The translations under genes and the position numbers were made by a program. Under the pieces are notes generated by a model that made no database searches, was not told the DNA's origin, and worked only from the letters and a program-made list of their open reading frames with translations. A stretch of DNA of 64,000 bases, taken from the NCBI GenBank assembly GCA_031308135.1, contig JAHLJT010008756.1, positions 108,652,453 through 108,716,452 of the forward strand, read 5' to 3'. Each line of letters starts with the position of its first letter. Position 1 is the stretch's first letter. Of this stretch, positions 1-12,012 are shown in pieces. The DNA is from Acheta domesticus (taxonomy: Eukaryota; Arthropoda; Insecta; Orthoptera; Gryllidae).

Positions 1-2900
1 TATGATACCAGATTTCTCATGCAGTTAAAATTACAAAAGATATATTATCGAAAGGAACAAACCTTCACAAACACAGATTATTTTTCAGGAATAGCAGTTA
101 CATACAGATTCTGTATTTAATTATTTACATAGACTTTGTGAACAAATAAAAATTACACATATTTCAATAGTTTTAAAATGTTTAGACTTGGATAAACAAC
201 AGTTTCAAAATGTGCATACCAACGTTCGGAGAAACGAGTAAATCATTATTCTCGAGATTCAAATTAATTTATGATTGATGACTTTATCAAAAATCACCAA
301 TCAAAAAGAAACCAAAGTTTTCTAAGTGTGTGTTGCAAATAGTAAGTAAACAAGTTAATTATGACAACTACCAAAAGTTAAGTGTTTACAATTTAATTGA
401 GTTTTTTATGCATAATATACTCGTATCAAATTGACATATATTTCTTACGTGTTTTGGACGTAAAGGTTTGTGTCCTGTGTTATCATACAAAGTCGAATCT
501 GATTAGATAAATTCATTTCGTCATCTGTGATTTGACACACTCGCAAAAAAGGGAATTATTAAATCTTTCTGCTCAAAGTTTGATGGTTCTGAATGGTCAT
601 TGTGAAGTTTTGAGTATCAAATGAAATAGAAACATTTCTTGCACTCATCGACCGTAAAATCGTTTGGTAACGAAGTTAAATTTTCACATCATTAGTAAGT
701 ACTAAGACGCCCTATTTATATTCTGTCTGAGTACTGGAGGATAAATCTTCCAATACATTTTGCACACTTTAAATTTTCTTTCTCGGAGATATTTCGAGAA
801 ATGTACTATCAGTCAAGAAAAAGTGCTTTGCTCAAGAAATGGAAGTACAATACCTCTTTCGAAATTACGAGTCATTTGAATAAAGGGTATGTTTCGTTAT
901 TTGTCGTCAGCAACCCTTTAATATGTTGTTTTTCTCGTCACCTGTCAACATCAGGATTCCAGTAGCAATCCATACAAAGGTCTTTAGTGCCATTGTACCA
1001 ACTGTCTTAGAAAGACAGTAGAAATTCCTTAAAATGTAAATATAAATATTAGCAACTAGTTTAGCTGACGATTTTTTTTCTAAACCCGTTCTTGAAAACG
1101 GATTTTCCAATGGACAGATTAGTATTACTGTAATTTTGGAGTGTAAAAATGATGGAAAATGATAATTTCCAAAGATAATAAAGTCACATTAAAATTTACA
1201 TCATTGGCGTCAGAAACTTGACGTCAGAAACTTCTTGCATTTCAAAAACTAGTGGTGCAGGCGCACACTTTCTCGTACTACTTAGTTTTTTAATTTCTTT
1301 GGTCTAGGTTAGATTTTCGGACTTGCTACAGACTTTTGCCAGCTGCCGTCTATCACCACACGAAGTACATTTGTTTTAATTTTCTCAATTTCGATTTCCT
1401 AATGGTAGAACGAAAATATTACTATAAGAATATTCTAGTAAGAGGAAAACCTCGTCCCCTTTGGGAAATTTTCATTGACTATTTCACTCATGTCTGTCCG
1501 TGTCTGTCCGTGTGGTTCAGTACTAAGCAAGGATATATTCAAATTAAACCAATCCCAGATGTTTATCGCCATCAGTTTGTTTACCTTTTTTATCGCTGTA
1601 AAAACTTTGTTTACCTTTTTAAGATTACAATAGCAATTCTTTCAGCTCCAAAATAGATTGTGTGCATCAATATAATATTAAAATGTGTCGTTTTGGTAAT
1701 GTTTAAAACTCTGAAATAGAATCTATTATTAAAGATTCAGTGGCGAAAAACAGCGAAAGGAACAGAGAAAGCGTGTGGAAGCAATTTCAAGAATTTTGTG
1801 AAGAAAGAAAATATAAATAAACAGCACAAACTAAAAATGAAGAAATTACACATATTTTAGGCAATTAATATACGAAGATCAGATGGTGAAGAGTACAAAG
1901 AATATGCTATCAAAACGATGTGGAACGTTACAATCAAAATTAGTCAGGAAAATACTTTAATGAGTACACAAGTGTGTTCAATCCATTCAAAATTGTCGAA
2001 TTCCGCTGCTAATTCATCTTATACATCTTCCATTTCAAATACTTGCTCGGAAGACCAAGACTTGGAAAACTATTTCCTACAACTTGAATGATTGTGCTTT
2101 TAAGAAATGTTCTTGTATGTAGCCTTGTTATAATTGTTTTTCGAAAGTTTTATCACCATAAAATTGAAACATATTTGAAATAATTTTCTGTTATTCCAAT
2201 TAAACTGTTTCAAATTAAACTGTTATTCAAATGTTACTCGATTGTAAGTTATTCCAGGAGGCAGTGATAAGTCGGAGTTTTTTTTAATCATTTATTTCCT
2301 GTTCAATTACAATATAATTTTTCAGGAGTTTGAAAAGAACACTTTATAAATAATATTTAGGAAAGATACCAGAGCTTTAAAATTTGGTAAATTATGTTTT
2401 TACCAATTTTGAAAATGAGTATGGAAAACAAGTCAAAACATAAAAAAGAACTAATTGAAATGAGTAAGGGTTATAATAAAAGTTAGAAATGTTAGTTAGA
2501 GGTTAAATTTAAAACAATTGAATTAAACTGAATAAATATATGTATATTTAGGGAGTGCGAAAAATGTCTTTGAGAAATTGTGAACGAATGCGAAGAGCAG
2601 AATAATTTTGACCTGGTGTAAAGTGTTGAGATGCAGGAGAAAAGAATTAATTATTATTAAAGAAATTTTGAATTTGTTTGTGGTTTTAATGGAATCAATT
2701 TGAAGCTCTCTATGGATTTGTTTATTCGAAATGTACCAATCTGCTTTTAGTATTTTTCTTAGGAATTTATTTTGAATAATTTGAATTTTCTTGATGTTCG
2801 TAGATAAGGCATTACACCAAATAGGGTAAGCGTATGTAAGAGAAGGGCGAATAATGAATTTAAAAATTGAAATTCCACAATCTATTTATATATCTATTCC
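1..2900. other. AT-rich gene-free stretch
   Basis: I see no supportable gene, RNA or complete mobile element here. The open frames at 907-1110 and 1336-1656 are short, have no recognisable domain and lie in AT-rich DNA with stops throughout. The right edge runs into a dispersed repeat copy near 2930. Confidence 0.6.
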
Positions 2901-2929
2901 ACAAGATATTTTAATTTTGGAGGCTATTT

Positions 2930-3720
2930 TACATGAAGCCCCCCCCCCCCTGACATTTTCAAATTTTTCTCAAAAATGGCTAAAATTTTTTTCTTTATAC
3001 TTCTTGTAAGAACAGAGTAAAATACACTTATTTAGGTAGCATACATTCGATTTCACGGTTAACTCTGAAGTTTGGAAAATTGAAAACGTTTGAATTTTTT
3101 CGGTGTCTTTCGCCAACTACAAAATTGATGATAGAGATTTTTCCTTCAAAATGCAATTTTTTCTAAGTTGTGAGTCCTTCCATTAAGGCCATGTATCATT
3201 TTTTGAAAATTTTAGTACTATTCGCGCAATGTTGTGTGCATATGAGAAAATGTTTTGAGGAAATTTTGAAAATCCGGGGGCTTCATGTAAATTGCTCAAA
3301 TTTTGAAGAATCTTTTTGAAAATATCAAAGGTTCAACTCAAGCCAGATCAACAGGGGTTTCTTCAATTTCGAAAAAATCTTACTCATGTTTCAGGCACTA
3401 GTGGTGTTCACAGATGGACAGACGGAGAGACGGACAGACGGACAGACGGACAGACGAACAGACGGAGAGACGGATAGACGGAGAGGCAGACGAACGGATG
3501 GGCAGACGGACGTTTTGCATTCAATTGGTTTTTGGTATCAAGGACCCACAAAACAGGGATTCAGGCTACACCACTTTTTAGGGGGAATTTTTTCTTAATT
3601 TAGCAACTGTTTTTATCCACTTTTGGTTATCAGGGCCCGGCAATGAATTTGTAGAAACAAAAGCCTTTGTTGCATCGCCATTTTTTCGCGCAACATTATA
3701 AGACTTTCACTATACTACGT
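2930..3720 (-). repeat. Dispersed repeat family A, copy 1
   Basis: Read on the minus strand this copy starts near 3715 with the family's GCGCGAAAAAATGGCG-like end. It continues through the segment resembling 'TTGATACCGAAAA', a run of CCGTCTGTC tandems, and a tail containing ATTTACATGAAGC (plus strand near 3285: gcttcatgtaaat). The same order of blocks recurs at 5140, 6735, 31540, 38080, 42780, 54400 and 62560. No coding capacity is visible, so it is probably a non-autonomous transposon or its remnant. The boundaries are approximate. Confidence 0.7.
3411..3513. repeat. GACAGACG tandem array inside repeat A
   Basis: About a dozen 8-bp units close to GACAGACG (variants GAGAGACG, GAACAGACG, GATAGACG) occupy this stretch. 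The 3386-3598 open frame with repeated RRTDGQTD is only the translation of this array and is not a gene. Shorter versions of the same array are present in the other family A copies. Confidence 0.9.
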
Positions 3721-5139
3721 ATAAAACTCAGAATTTATATATTATGTATACGGGAAAGTAAAAATGTACTTTGAGCAGCGATAGATAGCCACTGGCCACA
3801 GTACGTCGCCAGTCCGAATAGCTAGCCGAGACCAAAGGAAATAGAAAACTAATTCGGGAAAGTCTGTTCCATTCTAGTTTAAATATTGTATTGGAAATGA
3901 CTTTTGTGAAGTGTATTTCTGACGTCATTACCCTACTACATACCATTTTGATAAAATTAGTTTATGTTCTCGTTTTATGCTCTTGATAACATAAGTTTAC
4001 ATATTCATTCTCTCTTACAGTCATGGATTCACTTGTGTGGTTTGTTCAATATAACCTACAAATATTTATTCTTTCTACTGTAAAATTGTGGTTTTATTAG
4101 TTGCATCCTCATTCCTGTCATTCTTACAATTACGTCAGTACTTTCATGGGAATTTACTTGTCATGGTACTGATTATAAAATTACAGCAGTCTACTGTGCA
4201 TGGTTGGCTGGCTGTGAGAATTCTCCATCTGATTCGTATCGGTTCTTTCAGCGTTCTGGTAGTTATTTTTGTTCAACTTCACATTTCGTTATTCCTAGCT
4301 ACCCGAGCTTCACACATAAATAGATGACTACGATAAAACCCTAAATGAGAATTTCAGGGACAGGTAAGGGCCGATCGTTCGGGGTAAAGCAATTAAAAAA
4401 CGGAAAACAGTCCTTCTTTCCGCAGTCTGTACCTTAAAACCAGGCCATGTGCTGATGTTTCCTCCTTTAATCAGAGTACAACAAAAGTAGTATATCTCAA
4501 AAACGCTTTTTCCATGCAAACGTTTTTAATCTAATCGGGGAAATTTACTTTGCATACAAAACCAGTGATTTACTGTATATTTTTGCTACTTTGTGAACTG
4601 TCTACTCAAACATTTATTTACAAATGAGCCTATTTTTAAAAATCATCACTTTGCTGAAACAAAGGACAATTTTCGAAAAGTGCCACTTTTCTTGTGACTG
4701 ACGAAGTCACTCAAACTCTCATTTCTCAAGACTCCGACAGAACTGTTATTTACACGACAACAAAGTCCTGAAAGGGGCTCTGGCGATATTTGGAACAAAA
4801 CAAGCAGAAGGTCAGTGTCACGGATACTGACCCTCCTTCCTCGCGGAGCGCTTCCAATTGCATCAGAGGCTTCGCGGCGAGCGATGAAAGGAACTGGCGC
4901 CAGTGAAGCGCCGCGAGGGGCTGCAGTGAAAGGTGCGAGTGCTGGTGCATCGATCGATTATGGGAGTTGCATAACTAGAAAAATAACCGACGACGACCAT
5001 CTGGTACGTAATCGGAGGAGAAAGATAAGTTTATTATGTTCTGTGGGTAAAAAGCTCATTCAAGTTTCAATGAGATTAATTCTTAAGAACATCCTTATAA
5101 TTTTTATTTAGATATTAATTTATACTTAATTGCCTTTAC
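3721..5139. other. Gene-free stretch with one GC-richer patch
   Basis: No gene is supported. A GC-richer patch at about 4790-4970 contains a short perfect hairpin (GGTCAGTGTC...GATACTGACC near 4810-4833). It gives overlapping open frames on both strands (4750-4950 minus, 4815-5111 plus), neither with recognisable protein features. Confidence 0.55.
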
Positions 5140-5460
5140 ATCGTTGGAAGAGAAAGTATTGTAAATGTGTGCCAGAAAATGACCAATTTTCGACAGAAAA
5201 AACTCTTATTGTCGGCTCTGGCAACGAAATAGATAAATCATGTTTCTATAAATAGTAAATTAATTCCTCTAACACGTTGAGTTGTTAGATCCCATGTTTT
5301 ATGAATCCTGGATACAGAAAAATCGATTGACGGCAAGGCGTCTCTATCCGTCCGCCAGTCTGTCCGTCTTTCGTCAAAGGTAGCGCTATAACCGTTAAGT
5401 TAATTTTCTCAAAATGAATATTCCACTATCGATCTGAACGAACTTCTATTAAAAATTGTA
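5140..5460 (+). repeat. Dispersed repeat family A, copy 2
   Basis: This plus-strand copy has the block order GTGTGCCAGAAAATG, AGAAAAAACTCTTATTG, ATGAATCCTGGATACAG, ATTGACGGCAAGGCGTC, then degenerate CCGTCTGTC units and AATATTCCACTATCGAT. It faces copy 3 in inverted orientation, so the two may be the ends of one element spanning about 5140-6735. Confidence 0.65.
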
Positions 5461-5589
5461 ATTGTGATATAATAAATTCACACAGTAACTTGAAAATTAT
5501 TACAGTAATTTTACAAATAAATATTTCAGGTCTATTTATTCGAACTCTGGTTAATTGTAAATTATCTTACCTTTAAAGCTACAACTTCA

Positions 5590-6735
5590 CAAAATTTCTT
5601 TGAGGCGGGTGGAACTTAGGATACAAAACTTCATAAAAATCCAACACTGTCGACCGGGGCACTTCTCCAAACATGAGTTGGAATGACTCCTTTTGTAATT
5701 ATAGAACAAGTTTTTACTTCACATGTTCAAACTGGTGGTGCTACAAACAGCTCGTTCTTTCTCGCAAAATTACAAAGTTATCGTTATATACGACGCGATA
5801 CCAATATATGTTTCATTAATTTCAAACAAAAATTACGCGAAAACTTTTACAAAAAATTGTACACAACCTTTTTTAAAGAACTAATTTTGTACAAAAGACT
5901 GTCTGAGGCAAAAATCTCAATTTTTTAGGTTTCAATTTGTTCTGCAATTTTAAAAAAACCGAGCAATATCCGAAAACGGGACTAACACCATATTTTTTAC
6001 CGACCCTTATTACCTCCTCTTATTACATAAGTGGAGGAAAATTAAGAAAAATTTTGAAGAGGTGTTTGAGAATTTTGAGAATTTTCGTAAATTTCAAGTG
6101 CAATTTATGCAAAAACTGTTTTCAAAAAAATTGTTCAGGGCCTTATTTAAAGCGCTAATTTTCTGCAACAGACATTATCTGAGACAAAAATTACATCAAT
6201 TTCGTAGTTTTATTTTTCTTTACAATTTTTGAAAAATCGGGGATTTCAACGAAAATGAGACCTAGATCATTCTCTTGAACGTCTTTCACCTATTCACGAA
6301 AAACATTTAATTAAAAAATTCGGAGCAATTTCTTCGAAAATGTTGGAAAATATCCGAGGGGCTTCATGTAAAGTACTCCCTAAAATTAAAATATCGACTT
6401 CAAATCCCAGGAGCCCCGACATCAGCCAGAACGATAGGGGAATATCAATTTTGGACAAAGTCAGTTAAACAATTGTGGCACTAGACCACAGACGGACAGA
6501 CGGACAAACGACAGAAGAACGTTTTGCCGTCAAGCGATTTTTCGGTATCAAGAATCAAAAAAACACAGATTCTGGCAACACCACGTGTTAGAGTATTTTT
6601 TTCTAAATTTAGCAACTGCATTTATTCAATTTTTCCTTATCAGGGCCCGATAATAAGATTTTTTGTGTTGAAAATTCACCGTTTACCGGCGCACGGTTAC
6701 ATAACTTTCTCTTCTTAAGAAGTTCCTTCTTAAGG
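5590..6735 (-). repeat. Dispersed repeat family A, copy 3
   Basis: Minus-strand copy beginning at about 6735 with CTTAAGAAGAGAAAGTTATG. It runs through the 'TTGATACCGAAAAATCG' and 'GACGGCAAAACG' blocks, a short CCGTCTGT array at 6491-6510, and GTACTTTACATGAAGCCCCT at about 6378-6359, then an AT-rich interior. The small open frames at 5683-5928, 5937-6158 and 6524-6718 fall inside it and look like chance frames. Confidence 0.65.
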
Positions 6736-9470
6736 GCGACAAAGTAAAAATGCACTTTCAGAGGGTACGAGACATCAGAACGTATTCAAGAATATTTCTT
6801 AAATCTACTTCATGATCTTTCATTTAAAACCAAAACCGAAACCATCGGACGAAAGTTACAGAGATAATGTATTCATTGTTATCATCCTGCATCAATTTGT
6901 TTTAACGTTGTACATAACGTTTTAACCTCGTTTCAAAATAAACCCGGCCACATTTGGTGGAATCATTTGCCTTTATATAAATTAATCAACACATATCATA
7001 ATTAAAAATCAAAGAAGAAACCGCATACGAAAGATTTTTCATGCACATGCGCCACACGTCTAAAAGCAAATTTGATGTAGCTAAAAGCACATTCAATATT
7101 TTATAGAAATAGAAATATTACCTTTCATTCCAAATATAGAAAATTTACCTTTAATCCCCAAAAATTTGTATAATAAAATATAAGTTGTATTAAACTGCGC
7201 TAATAATTGTTAGGAAAGTACTTCAGGACCCGAGCATATACAAAGAAAATAATGAATATAAGTTATTGAAAATCCATAAAAAACATAAAATACAAAATCA
7301 GAGGTTGGCTTTCTAGAGAAGAAACGAAATAAACTCTTCTTCTTTTCTTAAATATAAGGCATAATAAATATACAATTATAAAATAAATATACTATATTTA
7401 TTTTCTTAAATTAATAAAATGCGTTAATTGGATTTAAGGAAGTTGTATGTTTAGTGTAGAATAGTGGAGCCTCGTCACCAAACTGGACAAGCAACGAGAA
7501 GCGTCAGTGCGCCGTAAATCTTTTAAAATGACACAGATCTTGTTCGTTGGTCCATGCCGCTGTTTGGTGCGTGGAAATGGGTCAATTTTTCACGTTTGTT
7601 ATGATAACAGCAAAACCACAATTATTACGTTCCTGAGAGTAAATAACTGGTTCAAGTTTTACTCTTAAAATTCTTTGATTCATTCGTAAAATCTTTGCTT
7701 TGTTTTTAAAATCCTCATTTCTTTTGAACAATTTTAACCATTTTTATTCAAGAACGCATTTTTTGTTTTAGTTGTACTCGTTCCATGTGACAAAAACATT
7801 CAGACTCTTCTCTACATTACTACTCTCAATAAATTAACAAAGCTTCAGGTGAATTTAAGAACAAAAATGTTAACAAGAGTAAAATATGACAATAAATACT
7901 AGGGGAAACCGCAAGTCCAAGTTTTTTATGCCTGGCCTTTCTAAATTAGACACATGACATCCTACTGTGTGAATGCAGCAAGTGGCTCTGGTTGGATTTT
8001 GGCAGTTGGCCAGCTCACCAAACGAGAGTGTAAGGGTCTTGTATGTGGTCTCGAAAGACAGGGATTTAAGGTAGTCCATAAATTTCAGTAGAACCAGCAG
8101 TCAGCACCCAACTTCCAGTGTAACAAGTCGTACAGAAACCACAGGAGAGGGCGGGAAGGCACACCGCAAAGGGATGAATTTCACAAAATACACTGACGAT
8201 GGGCGCGAACTTTTCAACCTGGCTTTTTAACGGGGAGTTGGCGTGAAGAAACAATTCTTATCGTTAAGAAAACATATCAAGGAAATCTCTAGTAGATGAA
8301 ATGGGAGGGAACTGCAATGCGGACCATCATTCGATGGTTGTAAATTACGGTTACTAAATTTCCTGTGCCGTGTGTGAAGTAATACAAAAAGCGTAGAAGC
8401 CGCGCATGGGGAATAGTAACACACAAGTAGATTGACTTCTGTACCTAAACAAGTCCTTAGGTAGTCATGGACAAAAATCTCACAGGATAAAATGTATTGA
8501 TTAAAATATACCATTCCAACCGACTGGTATTGATTAAAATAAATACAAAGTTTGATGAAAATGAAAGGGCCGCAGAAAAAATTGTAATAAAGGAGAAGAA
8601 ATTAAACATTTTTTACCTCAAACCTAACTTTACCGCAAAAGTAATTTTAAAATGTAGTCTCTAAAGAAAAACATTATTCGTCAACGTTTTCAATGTATTG
8701 TTTATATTTGAAAAGAGAACCATTATCGGGATTCTTTTCCCAAAGAGTAATAATGATTATTAATAATAAAACATTTTTTGACTGTTCATTCAATTCAAAA
8801 GTATTTTCACGCATGTTTAGATCAGCAACATTTTTAGTTCTACGTATTAGAAATAAATTCTAACATTCGCGCAATAACACAAAAAATATGCATTTTATTT
8901 CGAAGAATGAAAATGTGCAAAATATCCTAGATTATATAACAAATTCAGGCATTATTCTCATTATGATGATCCAATGTAGAAATTGTAAAATACACACATG
9001 TGTTTCATATTTTATGTTCTGAGCTGGCATACTCTGTGAATGAGGAAAAATGTTCAAGAGGAAAAAAGAAAGAGAAAGGGATGAGCAGCACCAGTTTTTA
9101 AAAATTTAATTTTTATGGTCTCTTTTTAACAACAACAAACGATCACAAGTATCAATTTAAAATTTACACAATATTATATATTTTTTTACAATTATTCAAT
9201 ATACATTTATATACAATTCATACAAACATATAAAGGATCACAAAATGCCAATATTTTGGTTATTTATATCATTGGGATGGATACACATTTATTTACATTA
9301 TGCAAACCTTTGATATTAATTTGATTTTTTGAAAGGTTATAATAATGATTGATATTTTTGAAAGGTTATACGAGTTGAGGTATATGTAAAGGTAGATCTT
9401 TATATAAAATTGCCAACCTTTGAGATTTATAAAAGTTGTAAGACTTTTATACATTCTTCTGAGATGGAAA
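6736..9470. other. AT-rich gene-free stretch
   Basis: I find no gene or recognisable mobile element. Open frames at 7870-8079, 8066-8254 and 8227-8514 (minus) sit in a slightly GC-richer patch at about 7900-8500, but they overlap in different frames and show no domain. The AT-rich part after 9100 may be the 3' untranslated end of the retrotransposon relic at 9480-10016. Confidence 0.5.
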
Positions 9471-9479
9471 ATAAATTGA

Positions 9480-10016
9480 ATAAAGATTTACGGGTTAGTT
9501 CGGGGCATTGGAGAATAATATAGGATATGGATACTTGGGAATCACATTTAGGACACGGTAATGTGTCAGTGTTCTTATTAGATGAATGTGGGAGTGATTA
9601 CAGTGGCTAATATATAGACTGAACATTTGGACGTGTTGGAATCTAGTGAGTTGGAGGTTAGGGAGAGCATGTTCGACAACGGATTTCCTTAAGTAGTGAA
9701 GTTTGGAGAATGTTCTCTGTGATTTTTCATTCCCCTGTTTCGTAACCATATCGTACTTTGGTTGTAACCATCATTTTGATTTCGGAGAGAACTTCCTTCA
9801 CACTCTTGTCGTTGGTAATGAAATTGCTTCTTTAGTCGCATTATCTGCTTTTTCATTTCCTTGTAAACCTTTAAGTGCTGAAATAAAAACAACAGAAATG
9901 AAGTGACGGCACCACTTTAAGCATGCCGAATAGTTTGGACAGCATCTTGAAAGGATTAGATTTTTTAGTACGTCAAGGCAAATTTTGTCCTTTGCGCGAA
10001 AATAGTAACGTATCAC
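9480..10016 (-). pseudogene. Non-LTR retrotransposon 3' relic (RNase H and C-terminal zinc-finger region)
   Basis: On the minus strand the 9798-10016 frame reads ...SALKGLQGNEKADNATKEAIS. This matches the block around the last catalytic Asp of retrotransposon RNase H (family pattern S-H-x-G-I-x-G-N-E-x-A-D-x-x-A-K). The His expected before GI is lost (LKGLQ). Downstream, in other frames, remnants like the basic linker and a cysteine-containing C-terminal segment (CPKCDSQ...) can be followed to about 9490, broken by stops and frameshifts. An RNase H of this kind is typical of I/R1-clade-like LINEs that also carry an apurinic-type endonuclease. The copy is dead and 5'-truncated. It could share an origin with the gag/endonuclease relic at 14030-15100, but it lies in the opposite orientation. 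Confidence 0.65.
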
Positions 10017-10712
10017 GTGACAAAAATGGCGAACTGAAACGGTTTAAAGGCTGGGTAAATAACAGCTTAGAGCTTGCCTCGTCTGGGGCGTGCCCCGCTG
10101 CGTCGGGAAGATACATCTAGAGGGAAACCCCATTGCCGCTTTCCGGCGTATAAAGAGCACTTCACTTCCGGACAAACATCCATGGCTGCTGACGCTCCCG
10201 AAAACACGAAATAATAAATCGAGCAATGGTTTATTAACAAAATATTGAAAACTGGTATAGGGGTATATAATGTAACACACATCTCATTGATTATTGCTTT
10301 TTTCTGTGGTGTTTGTACAACCAAAACCCTTTACCGCCGGTGATCAAGCAATCTTCATTTCTGCCATCAACTTCATGACACCCTAACAGTAATACAAGTG
10401 ACTGAGAGATGGGGAGCAAACCTTTCACTACAATTCTTTGTAGTAGCGAAAGAAGGTAATAAAAAACTGTAAAAGTTCAAAATATTTTCGGCATGGAATA
10501 TATATTTATCTTCTGAATGAAATCTATTCTTCAAACTATAACATTCAATGAAGCCATGCACATGTACATATTTTCGCAATGTGATATGTTTCGGCGTAAT
10601 TTTCCGTGAAATAAAGGCCATTTTATATACACGTTTTTCCAAGACACTGCTTCAAAATTTTTCTTTAATATATTTCTTCGGATTCTGGGAAGGAGGCAAA
10701 ATGGCGCAAATA
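10017..10712. other. Gene-free stretch with a GC-rich patch
   Basis: About 10075-10205 is GC-rich in an AT-rich setting and produces overlapping minus-strand frames (10044-10280, 10067-10324) with no recognisable domain. I cannot assign a function. Confidence 0.45.
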
Positions 10713-11241
10713 CAGGGTGACCGACGGGAACCGGAGGTTTTTTAAATGAGCAATACCCATGTGTTATTTTACGAAAAAGCCATTTTATTATACAAAACTC
10801 TTCAGAATTACATGCCATTTGAAATGCATGTTATGAATGGAATATAATATCAGACAAGTGGTGTCCACTTGCTTGAATGCACATTTCCAGTCTTTGCAGA
10901 AACGCGGTGTGTGTGCGGTACAACATCTCACGATCAATTGCTGCCTCTTCCTGCTTGATTGCCTCCTTCGGCTCGGGCAAAGTGCGGGGCTTGTGAGCGT
11001 AAACGCATGACTTAAGATGCTCCCAAGTTAATACACCAAGTGTCTTCGTGCAGACCGCTCAAAGCTCCGAGTCAGCATTTTTAACATATGCGTCATAAGC
11101 GAACATACGGTGCTCTACAGTCCACTGCTCCATAGCTATTGAAATGGCATTATATAGCAGGGGAACTGATATCTGATTCCCCTCCGCTAGCGGCTTCATA
11201 CTAATCATTTGAAAAATGTCCAGTTCCCGTCGGTCATCCTG
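10713..11241 (-). mobile_element. Internally deleted Tc1/mariner-type transposon
   Basis: A TA dinucleotide at 10711-10712 and another at 11242-11243 flank a 529-bp unit. Its ends are near-identical inverted repeats: CAGGGTGACCGACGGGAACC at the left and CAGGATGACCGACGGGAACT read inward from the right. A TA target duplication is characteristic of the Tc1/mariner (IS630) superfamily. The interior on the minus strand keeps only the beginning and end of a transposase, so the element is non-autonomous. Confidence 0.88.
10831..11133 (-). pseudogene. Transposase remnant, N-terminus fused to C-terminus
   Basis: The minus-strand ATG at 11133 opens MEQWTVEHRMFAYDAYVKN, which resembles the start of the DNA-binding domain of insect Tc1/mariner-like transposases. 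A stop follows almost at once. After an out-of-frame join the sequence resumes as PHKPRTLPE (frame interrupted) and ends EEAAIDREMLYRTHTAFLQR...CIQASGHHLSDIIFHS-stop at 10831, the typical C-terminus of such transposases. The whole catalytic DDE/D core is missing. It cannot encode an active enzyme. Confidence 0.75.
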
Positions 11242-11429
11242 TACTAATTGCGTTGGGCTCTGTAAACTTCAGAAAATTGCAAAAAGTTGCAAATATTACA
11301 AGTACCCGTAATTTTAAATGGGGAAACTACTAGTACTACAACAATAGTTTTAAATTTACTCGTAGAAGTATTCTTCGGATAGCCTTGTGTGAGATGTGCA
11401 ATGCTCCACGGCGCGCCAGGGAAGTGTCT

Positions 11430-12012
11430 CCGGCCCGCGCTCACACGCAACACTCACCGTGCTCAATACTCGGATTGACATGAAATTTCACCAGCTGATA
11501 GAACACCATGCAAAACCTATATACGCAAATTTTGAAGTGCTATGGAATATTATAAATAGTGTTTTATAGGCATTTTGTATCAGGACCTTTCGTGACCCTC
11601 GCGCTTCCCGTAGCGGGCGAACCCTTGCTTCGGCAGCGCTAGGAACGTTACGCGGCGTCTATCAGCCGGTGCCAGATTTCCAAGCGCGTTCGTCCTATCT
11701 GAACCTGCAAAGTAAACACCCGTTTTTGTCACCCCGCCTGCCCTCCAAGAAACAGACCTTGCCGACAGGGCGATAGTGCAGGCGCGGTGTATGAATAACG
11801 TCCGCAGAACCAGCGGCGAGTAGCGATTTCCGCCCTTCCACGGTCGGTAAGGTCAAGAAAGGTCCCAATACTAATTATCGCAAAAACACTACTTGCAATG
11901 CTTCATAGCACGTAAAAATTTGTATGTAGGTGTTTTGAAAGGTGCTGAACAAGCTGGTAAAATCTTAAGTCAATCCGAGTATCCAGCACGGTGAGTGTTG
12001 CGTGTGAGACAA
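11430..12012. repeat. Long inverted-repeat (foldback) element
   Basis: A left arm of about 165 bp (11430-11597) recurs inverted at 11855-12012. Matching blocks include CACACGCAACACTCACCGTG, ATACTCGGATTGAC, TTTCACCAGCTGATAG versus TTTTACCAGCTTGTTC, and GGACCTTTCGTGACC versus GGACCTTTCTTGACC. The spacer of about 255 bp is GC-rich and does not code. The arms have diverged by small changes. This looks like a foldback or MITE-like transposon with long terminal repeats. I could not see a clear target duplication. Confidence 0.75.

Noticed and set aside
3411..3513. CRISPR-like array
   Set aside because: The units are contiguous 8-mers without spacers, and the setting is an animal genome repeat.
3386..3598. 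Frame with repeated RRTDGQTD
   Set aside because: Translation of the GACAGACG tandem array in repeat A.
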